Source of the DNA: DASSTJ01 sp035707965
Lineage (GTDB): Bacteria > Actinomycetota > Actinomycetes > Actinomycetales > Angustibacteraceae
Length of the DNA: 5,242 nt
Assembly: GCA_035707965.1 (NCBI GenBank)
Contig: DASSTJ010000171.1
Coordinates: 1 to 5,242, forward strand
Reading direction: 5' to 3'
In this document: piece by piece, positions 4,373 through 5,242 of the stretch
How the letters are laid out: each line of letters opens with the position of its first letter
Numbering within the stretch: position 1 is the first letter of the stretch
Notes under the pieces: model-generated
Told to the model about the DNA's origin: nothing
Database searches by the model: none
What the model saw: only the letters and a program-made list of their open reading frames with translations
Program-made: the position numbers and the translations under genes

Positions 4373-5242
4373 TCAGGGCACGGGTAGCGGCTCGGTCGGT
4401 GGCTCCCGCGCCGGGCGCAGCTCGACGACGTACATGGCAGCGAGCACCAGCACCCCGCCGGCCAGCATCCGCAGCGTGAGGTGCTCACCGCCGAGCCCGA
4501 CGGCGAACGCGGCGGCGAACACGGGCTCCATCGTCATGATGACCGCCGCGCGCGTCGCTGACAGGTGTCCCTGCGCCCAGGTCTGCAGCACCAGTGCCAG
4601 CGCTCCGGCGGCCAGCGCGGTGTAGAGGACCCCGGCCCACTGGCCCGGCCCCTGGGGCAGGGCGACGCCGCCCGGCAGAGCGCCGAGCATGCAGACCACG
4701 GCGATCGTCCCCATCTGCAGGGCCGAGAGCCCGAGGGCGTCCGCGGGCACCGACCAGCGCCCGAGACCGACGATGTGCAGTGCGTACAGCGCGGCGGACG
4801 CGAGGACGAGCAGCTCACCTGAGCCGACCGAGAACCCCTGCAGAGCCAGCAGACCGAGGCCGGCGGTCGACAGGACGACGGCGACCCAGACGGTGCGGGG
4901 CGTGCGCTGCCGCAGGAGCACCGCGGCGAGGATCGGCGTCAGCACCACGTACATGCCGGTGACGAACCCGCTGACCGCAGCGGACGACCGGGCCAGTCCA
5001 GCCGTCTGAAGGATCTGCGCCAGGCCGTAGACGACGCCCAGCACGACGCCTCGGGCTACCTGCTGGTGGCCGAGCGCCCGCACCTGCCGCCAGAAGACGG
5101 CCAGCAGCACGGCGGCAGCGATGACGAACCGCACGGCCAGGAAGTCGGTGACCGGTAGCGTCGCGACCAAGTCCTTGATGAGCACGAACGTGCTGCCCCA
5201 GACGGCCGTGACCGCAACGAGCGCGAGCGCGGCGAGGCCGCC
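4373..5242 (-). CDS. EamA/DMT-superfamily transporter, 5' end outside window
   Basis: The frame is open to the right window edge and gives 289 residues, lacking only the first few. It starts within the first membrane helix, and the visible AVWGSTFVLIKD (residues 13-24) is a signature of EamA permeases, so the GTG at 5185 is not the real start. Two EamA domains of about five helices each are seen, roughly residues 1-135 and 142-275. Useful landmarks are PVTDFLAVRF (30-39), SSAAVSGFVTGMYVVLTPIL (86-105), GELLVLASAALYALHIVG (142-159) and TRAAVIMTMEPVFAAAFAV (230-248). The SAxxA-MEPVFAA type segment closes the second domain. Such drug/metabolite transporters sit in the cytoplasmic membrane and most often export amino acids or other small metabolites; the substrate cannot be inferred. 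The tail after the last helix is short and proline-rich. It converges on the molybdopterin oxidoreductase gene with 17 bp between the stop codons and no clear terminator. Confidence 0.93.
   Translation of the reverse strand, partial: GGLAALALVAVTAVWGSTFVLIKDLVATLPVTDFLAVRFVIAAAVLLAVFWRQVRALGHQQVARGVVLGVVYGLAQILQTAGLARSSAAVSGFVTGMYVVLTPILAAVLLRQRTPRTVWVAVVLSTAGLGLLALQGFSVGSGELLVLASAALYALHIVGLGRWSVPADALGLSALQMGTIAVVCMLGALPGGVALPQGPGQWAGVLYTALAAGALALVLQTWAQGHLSATRAAVIMTMEPVFAAAFAVGLGGEHLTLRMLAGGVLVLAAMYVVELRPAREPPTEPLPVP

Noticed and set aside
1..5242. CRISPR arrays, tRNA or rRNA genes, insertion-sequence ends, riboswitches
   Set aside because: No regularly spaced repeats, no cloverleaf or rRNA motifs, no transposase frame or terminal inverted repeats, and no recognisable riboswitch core; the leaders before the main genes are too short to hold one.

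Overview
This window is chromosomal DNA from a high-GC actinobacterium. The GC content is very high, there are no strong Shine-Dalgarno sites before most starts, the 6-phosphofructokinase and class II DAHP synthase are of the actinobacterial type, and the left edge carries a fragment of the actinobacterial 13E12/DUF222 HNH-nuclease family. A member of the Micrococcales or Propionibacteriales would fit, but the genus cannot be read from the sequence.

Layout, left to right. (1) At 1-247 (minus) is the 5' part of a DUF222/13E12-type gene, cut by the window edge and interrupted by an in-frame TGA after 19 codons. Its start codon lies inside a near-consensus LexA (SOS) box, just downstream of a well-spaced promoter. 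(2) At 256-404 is a 149-bp spacer with short repeats and no gene. (3) At 405-1223 (minus) is a DUF1028 protein with an Ntn-hydrolase-like N-terminal domain and a C-terminal region like the putative peptidoglycan-binding domain. (4) At 1224-1305 is a divergent promoter region with a 9-bp inverted repeat carrying both -10 elements and a 34-bp dyad. (5) At 1306-2331 (plus) is a 6-phosphofructokinase whose residues at the phosphoryl-donor site (Asp104, Lys124) point to pyrophosphate rather than ATP. (6) At 2332-2415 are a strong hairpin terminator, a perfect 10-bp palindrome and a probable leaderless promoter. (7) At 2416-3777 (plus) is a class II DAHP synthase, overlapping by 4 bp (8) a small cytoplasmic sulfite-oxidase-fold molybdenum-cofactor oxidoreductase at 3774-4355. 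(9) Converging from the right is an EamA/DMT-family membrane transporter (4373-5242, minus), whose first residues lie outside the window.

How they fit together: PfkA works at the glycolytic fructose-6-phosphate step, and the DAHP synthase draws phosphoenolpyruvate and erythrose-4-phosphate into the shikimate pathway, so the central plus-strand genes sit at the junction of glycolysis and aromatic biosynthesis. The oxidoreductase is probably translationally coupled to the DAHP synthase, for no obvious metabolic reason. Four separate transcription starts (13E12, DUF1028, pfkA, DAHP synthase) share one design: a TANNNT -10 element 6-7 nt before the start codon and no ribosome binding site, as expected for leaderless mRNAs.

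Most of the window is ordinary core metabolism and I see no clearly new multi-gene system. The points most worth following are the SOS-box/start-codon overlap on the 13E12 gene, the PPi-type PFK signature, and the regulatory dyads in the two intergenic regions.
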